NCBI GenBank assembly: GCA_022842935.1
Contig: JALHOP010000001.1
Location: forward strand, 558,001-622,000
Reading direction: 5' to 3'
DNA from: Myxococcota bacterium
GTDB lineage: Bacteria; Myxococcota; XYA12-FULL-58-9; JALHOP01
Length of the DNA stretch: 64,000 bases
Part shown: piece by piece, positions 8,339-16,658 of the stretch
Numbering within the stretch: position 1 is the stretch's first letter
How the letters are laid out: every line of letters starts with the position of its first letter
Translations under genes and position numbers: made by a program
The notes under the pieces: generated by a model
What the model saw: only the letters and a program-made list of their open reading frames with translations
Database searches by the model: none
Told to the model about the DNA's origin: nothing

Positions 8339-8785
8339 TCAGGCGCGCGCGGCGCTAAGCCGACGGGCGCGCCGTAGACGCACTTGTTCGAGTAGCGCCG
8401 AAGCGAAGATCAGTCCGACGCCTGTCCACTCGGCGGCGTGCAGATCGCCAGAGAGATGAGCAAGAGCGACGAGGGCGGCGCCCGAAAGCGTGAGCGCGAG
8501 AGGCAGAGTGCGTTTGGTCTGCCGGGCTCGCCAAAGCGCTGTTGCGACCGAGCCCACGACCGCGACCGCGAGGAGTAGGTCGTGTCCCTCGGAGCCGAGC
8601 ACGACCCCGAAGCCAAGCAGAGAAAGAATCTTGGCGTACGTGGACAAGCAAAGAGGGCAAAGCGCGCAAGCGAGCATAGGCACGACACCAGCGACGATGC
8701 CGCTCCTGTCTATCTTGGTTGCTGGGCGCACTGTACTTTGTGCATCGCAGTTGCAATTGCCTGCGTGATGACGATGAATCAGCAT
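8339..8785 (-). CDS. MerC-like small membrane protein with His/Cys N-terminus
   Basis: I choose ATG 8785, giving 148 residues beginning MLIHRHHAGNCNCDAQ, a short His/Cys cluster that could bind metal. The body has four predicted membrane helices: a PMLACALCPLCLSTYAKIL helix carrying paired Cys, then GHDLLLAVAVVGSVATALW, TLPLALTLSGAALVALAHL and AEWTGVGLIFASALLEQV. The overall size, four helices and Cys-containing first helix match MerC-domain proteins, which in other proteobacteria sit with zur and COG0523 genes. It is divergent from the Fur-family gene across 111 bp. It might import or sense a thiophilic metal; mercury itself is not indicated, since no merA, merP or merR gene is present. Confidence 0.72.
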   Translation of the reverse strand: MLIHRHHAGNCNCDAQSTVRPATKIDRSGIVAGVVPMLACALCPLCLSTYAKILSLLGFGVVLGSEGHDLLLAVAVVGSVATALWRARQTKRTLPLALTLSGAALVALAHLSGDLHAAEWTGVGLIFASALLEQVRLRRARRLSAARA

Positions 8786-8896
8786 TGCGACGGTCCTAGA
8801 ATAAGGTCGTCGGTATTGCAATGTTTTAGGGTGGCTCGGCCGCCGCGGGTGGGGAGGGCTAGGCAGCGGCGGTCTGTTGGCGTAGTAGGAAGGCCA

Positions 8897-9331
8897 ATGG
8901 GTCGTCCAGCCAATCAAGATGCCCTGCGCACGCGCATCCGCGAGAATGGCCTACGTGTCACTGGCCCTCGGGTGGCGGTCTTGGGGAAGCTTGCGGCCGC
9001 GCAAGAGCCCATCACCCACGGCGACCTCGCCGACGACCTCGCGCGGGCGGGCCTAGATCGCGCAACGGTGTTCAGGAACCTTCGTGACCTTAGCGAAGCC
9101 GGACTCGTCGACCGGGTTGATCTGGGGGACCGGGTCTGGCGCTATCAGCTCCGCGACCTCGCCCGCGCCTCCCACGTCCATCCCCACTTCGTGTGTACGG
9201 ACTGTGGTACGATCGAGTGCCTCGAGGGCGTGGATATCAAGGTTCAGAAGCGGCAGCGGGTACCGAGGGCCGTTCGCGACGACCATGTCACGATTCACGT
9301 GAAGGGGCGCTGCGACGACTGCGCGGGCTAG
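8897..9331 (+). CDS. zur: Fur-family metalloregulator, probably Zur
   Basis: The ATG at 8897 is preceded by GGAAGG and gives a 144-residue protein. The winged-helix N-domain contains ITHGDLADDLARAGLDRATVFRNLRDLSEAGLV. The dimer domain contains SHVHPHFVCTDCGTIECL (a CxxC and His ligands) and ends in GRCDDC (the second structural CxxC). These features define the Fur superfamily. I call it Zur rather than Fur or PerR because its neighbours are DUF1826, COG0523 GTPases and a NiCoT/HupE-like permease, a set repeatedly tied to zinc limitation. The call is context-based: Fur-family specificity cannot be read from the sequence alone. The feoB end at 63833 is far away and argues little. Confidence 0.83.
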   Translation: MGRPANQDALRTRIRENGLRVTGPRVAVLGKLAAAQEPITHGDLADDLARAGLDRATVFRNLRDLSEAGLVDRVDLGDRVWRYQLRDLARASHVHPHFVCTDCGTIECLEGVDIKVQKRQRVPRAVRDDHVTIHVKGRCDDCAG

Positions 9332-9406
9332 CGCCAGCGGAACAGGGCACTAGCCGAGCGCGGGCGCGGAGAGCTCCTCCCGCGCGCCGATCTGGTCCCA
9401 ACGCAA

Positions 9407-9937
9407 CTAGCGCTTTGGCTTGGTTTTGACCTTGGCGGGCGTCGGCGCCGGTGTTGGCTCGGGAGCCGGCACAGGGGCTGAATGTGCGGCGAGCATCTCT
9501 TCGTGCTGCGTCTTCATGCGCTGATGTTCTTCCATCATCTTGTCGTGCTCGGACTTCATCGCCGCGTGCTCCGATTCGATCGTCGCATGCTCGGCGCGCA
9601 CCTGCTCAGTGGACTTGTTCTTGTGAGCGGTCTCGAGCTCCGCGTGTTTGGCGGCGAGATCGCCGTGCTTGGCGACCAGCTCGGTGTGCCGCTTCATGAG
9701 CTCTGCGTGCTCCGCCTCGAGGGCGTCGTGTGCGGCGTCCGGTGCTTCGCCTTTGGCGGCATCGTGCTCCGCCTGCCACTTCGCGTGCTCGGCTTCGAGC
9801 ATTGCGTGCGCTTTCTCCATCTCGGCGTGCGTGCTTTCGAGCTCACTGTGGGAGCTCGCGAGCTGCTGCTCGACAACCGGGTCGACCGTATTTTTGCAAG
9901 CAACGAGACCAAGGAGGGCCAAGAGGTAAATTCGCAT
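9407..9937 (-). CDS. Lipoprotein with a histidine-heptad coiled coil (candidate metal-binding rod)
   Basis: From ATG 9937 the 176-residue product starts MRIYLLALLGLVAC, a clean lipoprotein signal with the acylated Cys at 14. The rest is one charged helix in which His recurs every seven residues without exception inside three blocks: 30, 37, 44, 51, 58; then 70, 77, 84, 91, 98, 105; then 117, 124, 131, 138, 145, 152. That is 17 His, mostly preceded by Glu, Lys or Ala. A Pro/Ala tail with terminal lysines follows (residues 153-176). In a coiled coil this places a ladder of His on one face. The gene lies between zur and the DUF1826/COG0523 operon and shares an intergenic region with a candidate Zur box, so periplasmic zinc storage or sequestration is plausible. 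I do not recognise a named family. Confidence 0.8.
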   Translation of the reverse strand: MRIYLLALLGLVACKNTVDPVVEQQLASSHSELESTHAEMEKAHAMLEAEHAKWQAEHDAAKGEAPDAAHDALEAEHAELMKRHTELVAKHGDLAAKHAELETAHKNKSTEQVRAEHATIESEHAAMKSEHDKMMEEHQRMKTQHEEMLAAHSAPVPAPEPTPAPTPAKVKTKPKR

Positions 9938-10067
9938 GCCGAGGGCGTGCCACGGGTCGCGGTGTCTGTGCAAGCAAATGGGCTGGAAACGGATTCCAGG
10001 GACCGCAGCGATCGTCTTGGGTTGCTGCTGTCTTAATCTAAAAATGTTGCGTATGAACTATTGATGG

Positions 10068-10088
10068 TTGTGTATCAGTGATGCATAA
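10068..10088. promoter_or_regulatory. Candidate Zur-box palindrome before the DUF1826/COG0523 operon
   Basis: The core TGTATCA-G-TGATGCA (10071-10085) differs from the copy at 8309-8323 by one base and keeps outer TT/AA pairs. It ends 10 bp before the DUF1826 ATG and lies in the 160-bp region shared with the divergent His-heptad lipoprotein, so it could govern both. Confidence 0.72.
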
Positions 10089-10097
10089 AGCTCCGTC

Positions 10098-10757
10098 ATG
10101 GAGAGCCAGCAAATGGTGGCCAACCTCGCGCTGACACCTCGCCAGAGCTTTGCCGTCGTCGACGAGCTGACGGACCTCACGACGATTTACGGTGACGATA
10201 TCAACGTAGCGGTCTTTACGCGTGGGGCGACGGAGCTCGCGCGCTTGATGCCTGCCGTCGAGGTTGATGCCATCGATGTGCGGGTCAGGACGCGCGACGT
10301 TGCCGGCGCGGTCGCGGCGGCGATGACCTCAGGGGCCCTACAAAGCGGGGGCGATGCGCTCATCGCGGATATCGCGCTTCTCGCGGAGATATATCGCGAT
10401 CTAACGGGTTACGAAGAGCTGGGAGTCCGCCTGACGACGAGCGAGCGCCCGATGTGCCCGCGCTTTCATGTCGACAACGTGACCCTGCGCCTTCTCTGCA
10501 CGTACCTCGGCCCGGGGACCGAGTGGCTCGACGACGCTGACGTCGACCGACGCAAGCTCGGGCCCGGGGCCATGGGCCTTCCCGACTGCACCTCGGGCGT
10601 GATGCGCCCGGGTTCTGTGGTTCGGCGCATGAACGCGTTGGACATCGGCCTCTTCAAGGGCAAGGCCTGGGAGGGGTTCGAGGAGCGTGGCGCGGTGCAT
10701 CGCTCACCCGATGGCACCGGCAAGAGGCTCGTTCTTTCGATCGACGGCGTCGACTAG
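10098..10757 (+). CDS. DUF1826 family protein of the zinc-limitation operon
   Basis: The protein has 219 residues and is cytoplasmic with no signal. The conserved DUF1826 block is visible as [25 protein letters not shown] around residues 120-142, with a later HRS ([11 protein letters not shown]) near the C-terminus. The Cys and His residues in these blocks could form a metal site. The biochemical role of the family is not established. It typically sits next to a COG0523 GTPase under Zur control, as here: the GTPase begins 23 bp downstream. A candidate Zur box ends 10 bp before the start codon. No strong ribosome-binding site is seen. Confidence 0.82.
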   Translation: MESQQMVANLALTPRQSFAVVDELTDLTTIYGDDINVAVFTRGATELARLMPAVEVDAIDVRVRTRDVAGAVAAAMTSGALQSGGDALIADIALLAEIYRDLTGYEELGVRLTTSERPMCPRFHVDNVTLRLLCTYLGPGTEWLDDADVDRRKLGPGAMGLPDCTSGVMRPGSVVRRMNALDIGLFKGKAWEGFEERGAVHRSPDGTGKRLVLSIDGVD

Positions 10758-10780
10758 CCATTCACAGGAGCAAGAAACAT

Positions 10781-11986
10781 ATGTCCAGCGGCGATACACG
10801 CTTACCAGTCACCGTTCTCTCCGGCTTCCTCGGTGCCGGAAAGACCACCCTGCTCAATCATGTGTTGAATAACCGCGAGGGACTCAAGGTCGCGGTCATC
10901 GTCAACGACATGAGTGAAGTGAACATCGACGCCCGCGTCGTCGAGACGGGCGCGGCGCTCAGCCGAGTCGACGAGAAGCTCGTCGAGATGCAGAACGGCT
11001 GCATCTGCTGCACGCTGCGCGAAGACCTGTTGCTGGAGGTGGGGCGTCTCGCTCGCTCGAAGCGCTTCGACTATCTGCTCATCGAGTCGACCGGCATCTC
11101 CGAGCCCATGCCCGTGGCAGAAACCTTCACGTTCGCCGACGCCTCGGGGGAGAGCCTCGGTGACATCGCGCGTCTCGATACGATGGTGACGGTGGTCGAC
11201 GCCTTGAACTTCATGCGCGATTGGAAGGCTGGGGACATGCTCCGCGATCGCGGAGCGGCGCTCGGCGACGATGACGAGCGAGGCGTCGTCGATCTGCTCG
11301 TCGAGCAAGTGGAGTTCGCTGACGTCATTGTCGTGAACAAAGCAGACATGGTTTCGGCTAGTGACCTTGCGTGTTTGCGCGCCATCCTCGCGAACTTGAA
11401 CCCCGAGGCCCATATCATCACGAGTACGCGCGGTGCGGTTGCGACCAGCGAAATTATTGGGACGGGGCGCTTCGATATGAGGGACGCCGAGCGCGCGCCC
11501 GGCTGGCTTGCCGAGGGGCGCGAAGGGGGCGCTTCGGAGTCTGCGACCTACGGCATTAGCAACTTCACCTATTCCGCGTGGCGGCCGTTTCATCCCAAAC
11601 GCTTCTGGAATCTCATCTCTCGGGAGTGGCCGGGTGTCGTTCGCTCCAAGGGCTTCTTCTGGCTCGCAACGCGTATGGAGCATTCGGGCCTGTGGTCGCA
11701 GGCTGGGGCGATGGCGACCCAGCAGGCGGCTGGACCCTGGTGGGCTTCGGTGCCGCGTGATGAGTGGCCGGAGGAGGCACGCGCGTATGTCGAGGCGCGT
11801 TGGCGGGAGCCCTTCGGAGACCGACGTCAAGAGATCGTGATCATCGGTCAGAAGATGAACGAGGCAAAGCTCCGCGCCTCGCTCGATGCTTGTTTGCTCA
11901 CCGACGCCGAGATGGCGCTCGGGCCAGCTGGGTGGGCCACCCTCGAAGATCCGTTCGACACATGGGTGGTCGAGGAGGCCGCTTAG
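10781..11986 (+). CDS. COG0523 GTPase, ZigA/ZNG1-type zinc metallochaperone
   Basis: The protein has 401 residues and starts at ATG 10781 after an AGGAG box. Walker A is [12 protein letters not shown], the metal-binding CxCC motif is in NGCICCTL, the switch region contains ESTGISEP and the base-recognition motif is VNKAD. The C-terminal half carries the CobW_C-type domain. COG0523 proteins use GTP hydrolysis to deliver metal to client proteins; the ZigA/ZNG1 subgroup acts during zinc limitation. Pairing with DUF1826 and a candidate Zur box supports that subgroup over cobalamin (CobW) or nitrile hydratase chaperones, whose pathways are absent here. A second paralogue lies at 19036. Confidence 0.92.
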   Translation: MSSGDTRLPVTVLSGFLGAGKTTLLNHVLNNREGLKVAVIVNDMSEVNIDARVVETGAALSRVDEKLVEMQNGCICCTLREDLLLEVGRLARSKRFDYLLIESTGISEPMPVAETFTFADASGESLGDIARLDTMVTVVDALNFMRDWKAGDMLRDRGAALGDDDERGVVDLLVEQVEFADVIVVNKADMVSASDLACLRAILANLNPEAHIITSTRGAVATSEIIGTGRFDMRDAERAPGWLAEGREGGASESATYGISNFTYSAWRPFHPKRFWNLISREWPGVVRSKGFFWLATRMEHSGLWSQAGAMATQQAAGPWWASVPRDEWPEEARAYVEARWREPFGDRRQEIVIIGQKMNEAKLRASLDACLLTDAEMALGPAGWATLEDPFDTWVVEEAA

Positions 11987-12023
11987 TGGGCGACCTCCAG
12001 ACCAGGCGCCCAGGAGCCCGATC

Positions 12024-12650
12024 GTGAACGGACTTGATGTCCTGATCGTCGGTCTGGGTCTTGGGGCCCGGCACGCGATGGACGCGGACCATGTCGTAGT
12101 GGTCTCGACCTTGCTCTCGCATGAAGCTACGCCCTGGCGCGCCGCGCGGCTCGCCGTGCTCTGGGGAGCGGGTCACACGTTTGCGTTTCTAGGCCTCGGC
12201 ATCCTCGTAGTCGTTACGGGTCTGCAGGTCCCCCAGCCGTTCGAGCGGTTCGCCTCGGTCGCGGTGGCCTGCGCGCTGATCGGTGTTGGCGCCTGGCACA
12301 TCGCCCGCACCTTCGGACAACGCGTCGTCGATACCGTCGCGCGCCCTGTGGTGTTCCTGCGGCCGCTCGCCATGGGCGTTGTCCATGGGCTCGCCGGCTC
12401 TGCTGGCGTCGCGCTCGTGGCTGCCACGACCATGTCGTCACGTACCGCTGCCGCCAGCTACTTGGGTCTGGTCGCGCTCGGCACCGTGCTCGGCATGGTG
12501 GCGCTGACGCTGGTGATGGCGCGGCCGCTTGCGTGGACGATGCAGCGCGAGGGTGCCTTGAAGAAATGTATCGCTCTCTCGGCTGGCGGCATCGGTGTCT
12601 GTCTGGGTGTGTGGATTCTATACGGAGCGATTTCGCCCAGCCCCGCGTAG
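12024..12650 (+). CDS. NiCoT/HupE-like transition-metal permease
   Basis: I start it at GTG 12024, seven bases after AGGAG, giving 208 residues with about six hydrophobic helices. The first helix carries GARHAMDADHV, the HX4DH signature of nickel/cobalt transporters and related UreH/HupE-type permeases. A second His motif, MGVVHGLAGSAGV, lies in a later helix. The gene follows the COG0523 GTPase by about 37 bp and is likely in the same operon (DUF1826, GTPase, permease). In this context uptake of zinc or cobalt under zinc starvation is likelier than Ni supply for urease or hydrogenase, whose genes are absent. Direction and substrate are inferred. Confidence 0.83.
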   Translation: MNGLDVLIVGLGLGARHAMDADHVVVVSTLLSHEATPWRAARLAVLWGAGHTFAFLGLGILVVVTGLQVPQPFERFASVAVACALIGVGAWHIARTFGQRVVDTVARPVVFLRPLAMGVVHGLAGSAGVALVAATTMSSRTAAASYLGLVALGTVLGMVALTLVMARPLAWTMQREGALKKCIALSAGGIGVCLGVWILYGAISPSPA

Positions 12651-12670
12651 CAAGGTAGTCGTCGCCGCAC

Positions 12671-13840
12671 TCAAGACGGAACCGCTACGACCACAACGGA
12701 GGCGTTGTGCCAGCCGTCGAAGTTGCCGCTATAGCGGGCGATCTCGCCGTACGTCACGAACCCCGCAACGGGCAAGCCAGGGAAGACTTGCTGGATAGCC
12801 GAAAGCTCGCGAGGGAAAGCGTCTCCGAGGATACTGCCTCGGCAGACGCAGTCGAACACGAAGACACCGGCGGCTGCGCGTCCCTTCAGTCGCGACTTGG
12901 CTTCCAGCGCCGCGTTCTTTGCGGCGGTCAGGAGGCCTTGCTCGTCGGACTTCAGAATCGCCACCGTCGATCCTTCGGGGATAGGGGCGGCGCATGCGAA
13001 GCTTCCGTCGGTGTTGACTGCGAGTGGCGCGCGTGCCCGCCGGAATTCGTCGAACACGTAGATTCCCAGCTCGTTGTTGATGAGAAACGAAGCTGCGGTG
13101 CGGTTGTCCCACGTCTGCCCCTGCTGGCGCGCGAACGCCTTGTAGACGTCCAGGACGGGCTGGCCATCGAGCTCGCGAATGATGGTGCCCTTGGCTCTCG
13201 TCACGCGCATCATCTTGGTCGCGGCGGAGAAGCCGTGGTCGACTCCCACCGCCCACGGGTGCTGGCTATGGACATGCATCGTTACCACAGCGTCGCTCGC
13301 CACCTTGCTCGCCGTGCCGACCTGAGCTCGTACGAGCTTGCCGTCGTCGCCAGCCGCGCCACCGACGATCTGATGTCCGACGCCGAGATGGGATCGCAGC
13401 TCGTCGACCACGGCTTCCCCAGCGCCCGTCAAGGCATCAATGAGGGTCATCGACAGCGTCGGCCGCTTCTTTGGGTTCGTATCCATACCGGCGATGAGAG
13501 TTTCGGCTGCTCTCTCGGCGCCCATGCTGATGCGGTCAGCGAAGGTACAGGTGACATCCATACCGCTGTCCGCGATTGCGACCGCTGCGACGCTGCCTTT
13601 GGTGATACCGGCTTCGGTGATCTCGCCGGCCGTCGTGCAGCCCATGACTTGGGTCGAGCCAGGCAGAGCGTCGCCGGCTGCGCTCAGCACCCGGCCCAGC
13701 GGATAGCGGGATGACGCGAACAGGATGACGCACGTTGGCGTAACGCCCCCGAGGCCTGTGACCGCGCTCCGCACCGCGTCGCGGGCAGCAGCCGACGCGT
13801 CGGCATTGGTCGAACGACCAGTACGAAATAGGGCACCCAT
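12671..13840 (-). CDS. FIST N- and C-domain sensory protein
   Basis: The protein has about 389 residues. The N-terminal FIST domain spans roughly residues 5-200 (VILFASSRYPLGRVL, VMGCTTAGEITEAG, LIDALTGAGEAVVDEL, IVGGAAGDDG). The FIST_C domain follows and contains FVFDCVCRGSILG and ends PVAGFVTYGEIA. FIST domains are predicted to sense small ligands, probably amino acids, and are usually joined to signalling domains; here the protein stands alone. I favour ATG 13840 over the GTG six codons upstream because the domain begins directly after it. It is convergent with the metal operon and separated from it by 20 bp. Confidence 0.9.
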   Translation of the reverse strand: MGALFRTGRSTNADASAAARDAVRSAVTGLGGVTPTCVILFASSRYPLGRVLSAAGDALPGSTQVMGCTTAGEITEAGITKGSVAAVAIADSGMDVTCTFADRISMGAERAAETLIAGMDTNPKKRPTLSMTLIDALTGAGEAVVDELRSHLGVGHQIVGGAAGDDGKLVRAQVGTASKVASDAVVTMHVHSQHPWAVGVDHGFSAATKMMRVTRAKGTIIRELDGQPVLDVYKAFARQQGQTWDNRTAASFLINNELGIYVFDEFRRARAPLAVNTDGSFACAAPIPEGSTVAILKSDEQGLLTAAKNAALEAKSRLKGRAAAGVFVFDCVCRGSILGDAFPRELSAIQQVFPGLPVAGFVTYGEIARYSGNFDGWHNASVVVVAVPS

Positions 13841-13933
13841 TACGGAACAATGCGGCACAAAGTCGCGAAGAGGTTAACGAGGAGCAGCATCGATGCCAGG
13901 TGTCGCGAGGTGGTCAAGCGTGGGCGCGCACAT

Positions 13934-15241
13934 CTATTCAAGACCGGCACCGACGCGAAGAAGCTCCCAAGCGGCATCGGTTTTGAAACTATCGCAGTGA
14001 ATGCCGGACGTTTGCACCGTCCATGACTTTTCGCCAGCTAGCGCGCTGTAAATTGCCGCCTCACTAGCGACGACGTTCAGCGCGTCGTCGGCACCAATGG
14101 CCCCGAGGTTCGTCATGAAGTCGATACGATGCTCGTTCAGCGAGTCAGACGTGTGCAGCGGCGAGTCGAAGTCGCTTGCGTCGAAGGCTGGCTGAGGCGT
14201 CCCGTCGTCGCAGTCGCTCGAGCCACCCGTCGCGTTGGCGTGGAGATGATCGATGGTGCCCCGCACCGCCTCCATGATCAGGTTGGGATCCTTCCATTCG
14301 TAGGGCGAGCAGGTGCCGCCGTCTGGACCACACTCCGGTCCGCTCGTGCAGACGGTCGTTGGGTCGATGGTACAGCGACCCAACCCGACGTCCGTGCTGC
14401 CGCACGCGGCTTGGATCTTTGCCATTACCGGGCCGCCGGACACGAGCTGATAGCGCAAGATGACATCCAGACCGTGCCAGTGACGCGGGTAGTATGTTGC
14501 AATGCTTCCTCCGCTACAGCCGACCGTCGAAAGCTTGTCTGTCGCAAGGTTCAGGTACAGCCACTTCATGACCGCGGCTGGTCGCAGAGTGACGCCGTAG
14601 AGATTCTTCTCGAGCCTGGACTCGGCGAATGGGCGCGAAAACCAGCCGACGGCGGTATCGACTTCAGCGACCCACTTGGGCTCGACGTAGGTGCCTCCCG
14701 CGCTCTCGACCCGCTCCGGCAAATCGTCCTCGACGTATTCGGTGCCAGCCCCACCCTTGTGGAAGAGCACCACGCGGTCGCGCGCGCCATCTCTGGTGAA
14801 ACGCAACGTGCCGCCGAAGCCCCTGCCCTGACCATCCTCGTCCACAACGAAAGCGAGCTCGAGCTGGGCGCGCCCGCGCGCCACCGTCTCCGTGGTGCAT
14901 GCCCTCCAGTCGCTGCAAACGGCCGCGCACGACTGATAGCGCGTCGTTGTGGGCGACATCTCCATGAAATGGTTCCACGGGTCGACGGCTGGCGCGCAGA
15001 TCACGAGGTCTAGATTCCGCATCAGAACGGCGGCGATGGGGTCGACGACGGGGTCGGCGGGCGGCGGATCTGTGTCCTGGTCCTCGCTGACATCCCCATC
15101 AGCGTCGTCCACATCACTGCCATCGCTCGTCCCCAGGGCTTCGTCTCCTCCGTCATCTCCCGGTGGGGCGCTCGTCGCGGCGCACCCAAGTCCGAGCACG
15201 AAAAGCAATGAGAGCGCGCATCTAACTCGACGACATTGCAT
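13934..15241 (-). CDS. Secreted lipoprotein with a GCSGGS nucleophile-like motif, function unknown
   Basis: The ATG at 15241 gives a 435-residue protein with a signal ending LFVLGLGC and a long Asp/Glu-rich linker, so it is probably an outer-surface lipoprotein. The folded part starts near residue 75 and is Cys-rich, with many Cys in paired spacing. STVGCSGGSIATYYP resembles the nucleophile elbow of alpha/beta hydrolases or pectin-acetylesterase/Notum-like enzymes (G-x-S-x-G variants). The other catalytic residues are not clear, and I do not assign a reaction. It begins 2 bp after the stop of the serine-hydrolase gene and forms an operon with it. Confidence 0.6.
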   Translation of the reverse strand: MQCRRVRCALSLLFVLGLGCAATSAPPGDDGGDEALGTSDGSDVDDADGDVSEDQDTDPPPADPVVDPIAAVLMRNLDLVICAPAVDPWNHFMEMSPTTTRYQSCAAVCSDWRACTTETVARGRAQLELAFVVDEDGQGRGFGGTLRFTRDGARDRVVLFHKGGAGTEYVEDDLPERVESAGGTYVEPKWVAEVDTAVGWFSRPFAESRLEKNLYGVTLRPAAVMKWLYLNLATDKLSTVGCSGGSIATYYPRHWHGLDVILRYQLVSGGPVMAKIQAACGSTDVGLGRCTIDPTTVCTSGPECGPDGGTCSPYEWKDPNLIMEAVRGTIDHLHANATGGSSDCDDGTPQPAFDASDFDSPLHTSDSLNEHRIDFMTNLGAIGADDALNVVASEAAIYSALAGEKSWTVQTSGIHCDSFKTDAAWELLRVGAGLE

Positions 15242-15243
15242 CG

Positions 15244-16401
15244 CTACTCTAACCCCGCGAGCTCGATGACCAGTGGTTCGATCGACACGTAGAAGTCGTA
15301 GCCGCCATCGCGGAAAGATCCCAACGGCCCTTGCTGCGATACGATACCGTAAATGCCCTGACCGAAGTCGAGAAATGGGTAGGCACCGTAAGCTCCGGGG
15401 CTCGAGTAGCGCTGACGGCTCGCGCAACTTGCTAGCCAGTTAGGGCTTCGGCACTCGATCCAGTTGCCGAGCGCGTAGTGCCAACCCTCTCCGATGCCCT
15501 GCACTGGCGACGCCACGATCTCGACGCCTGCCGCGGTCCGGTCAGCAAACAGTTCCGCGCGTAGCGCGGGTGTGAGTAGCGAGCCCTGGAACAGACTTCG
15601 TAGGAACTCCATGTAGTCGTTGCCCGTCCAGTGCATGCCACCGGCAAGCCGCGGATTGGTGATGCTGGGCAGATCGTAGTCACGCCCCGGAAACAATCCG
15701 GTGAGCGCCTTCCACTCATCGAACACTTCGCTCCATGAAGTCACGCCCCGCGCCTCGTGTGCCATCAGACCAGCCACCTGCATGTGACTGCTGCTGTAGT
15801 AGAACTCACTACCCGGAACGATGGTGGGCGGACCGAGCTCGTAGATGCTCTCAACACATTCGGCGAAGTTTGAGAACGGCAAGTTCACGCAGAACGGCTC
15901 CTCGTGGAGCCCCGACGTGAAGGAGAGCAACTGGCGGAGAGTGACCTGACTGCGGCCGTCCGCAGGATCTGCGGTCCAGAAAGCGATGAAGTCTTGCGGG
16001 TGACTGTCCAGGGTCAAGTAGCCGCGTTCCACCAGGCTCAGGATGACGACGCTGGTGACCAGCTTCGATGTCGACGCCGACTCATACTCTGTGGCCGAGG
16101 TCGAGCTTCCTCGGCCGTGCTCGAAGAACGTCCCACTCGGACGGCCGACGATCAGAGTAAAATCGACCTGAGAAGCATACCCGTCGATACGAGCGGCAAG
16201 CTCTGACGTCAGCTCCGCGACGCGCGTTGCTGGGCCCGCGTCTGCGCCGTCGTCACCGTCCGCGGGGCTGTCATCGGAATCGCCGTTTCGGCTCTCGCCG
16301 CTGTCATCGGCATCTTCGAGCGACGGTGGTGAGTCTGTAGACTGTGCACAGCCAGCGCTGAAAAGCAGAGCGGCGAGCGCGAGGGGACGGGTGGGTCGCA
16401 T
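15244..16401 (-). CDS. Beta-lactamase-like serine hydrolase lipoprotein
   Basis: The protein has 385 residues with a lipobox (LLFSAGC) and an acidic linker of about 35 residues. The catalytic domain shows the class C beta-lactamase/esterase fold: ESASTSKLV contains the SxxK motif and YYSSSHMQVAG supplies the YxS/N motif. Homologues include beta-lactamases, D-Ala-D-Ala peptidases and esterases; the substrate cannot be told from sequence. The lipid anchor and the adjacent hydrolase-like lipoprotein suggest an extracellular degradative role rather than antibiotic resistance. Confidence 0.85.
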   Translation of the reverse strand: MRPTRPLALAALLFSAGCAQSTDSPPSLEDADDSGESRNGDSDDSPADGDDGADAGPATRVAELTSELAARIDGYASQVDFTLIVGRPSGTFFEHGRGSSTSATEYESASTSKLVTSVVILSLVERGYLTLDSHPQDFIAFWTADPADGRSQVTLRQLLSFTSGLHEEPFCVNLPFSNFAECVESIYELGPPTIVPGSEFYYSSSHMQVAGLMAHEARGVTSWSEVFDEWKALTGLFPGRDYDLPSITNPRLAGGMHWTGNDYMEFLRSLFQGSLLTPALRAELFADRTAAGVEIVASPVQGIGEGWHYALGNWIECRSPNWLASCASRQRYSSPGAYGAYPFLDFGQGIYGIVSQQGPLGSFRDGGYDFYVSIEPLVIELAGLE

Positions 16402-16658
16402 GGAGCATATTAACCGGCATGCGTGTTAGAAGTTGCGGCGTTCGAACACCCGCGCGACGGTTTTTTCCTGCATGCGCCCAAGACCGGGTTCCCGCGCCGC
16501 AAGGTGACTGGCCCGTACAGCCGAAGTCGGCCCCCCGTGCGGTCACTTACGTGAGCTAGCGCAGCGGCCCGTCCGTTCGGGCTCCGCCGAGATCGCCCGC
16601 GAAGCTATCGATGGGTAAACCCAGCGCCTGTCCAATACTCACCCAGAGAATCGCGACC

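Noticed and set aside
8339-8785. Reading the MerC-like gene as part of a mercury-resistance operon
   Set aside because: There is no merA, merT, merP or MerR regulator nearby; the neighbours are zinc-related.
8810-8832. TATTGCAATG between the MerC-like and Fur-family genes as a fourth Zur box
   Set aside because: Only one arm resembles the TGCAWCA half-site and there is no dyad of the right spacing, so it is not counted.
10802-11830. 342-codon minus-strand open frame opposite the first COG0523 gene
   Set aside because: The plus-strand protein has all COG0523 motifs, and the minus frame has no recognisable domain.
15244-16401. Calling the serine hydrolase an antibiotic-resistance beta-lactamase
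   Set aside because: The SxxK and YxS motifs are shared with esterases and peptidases, and the operon partner and lipid anchor suggest another role.
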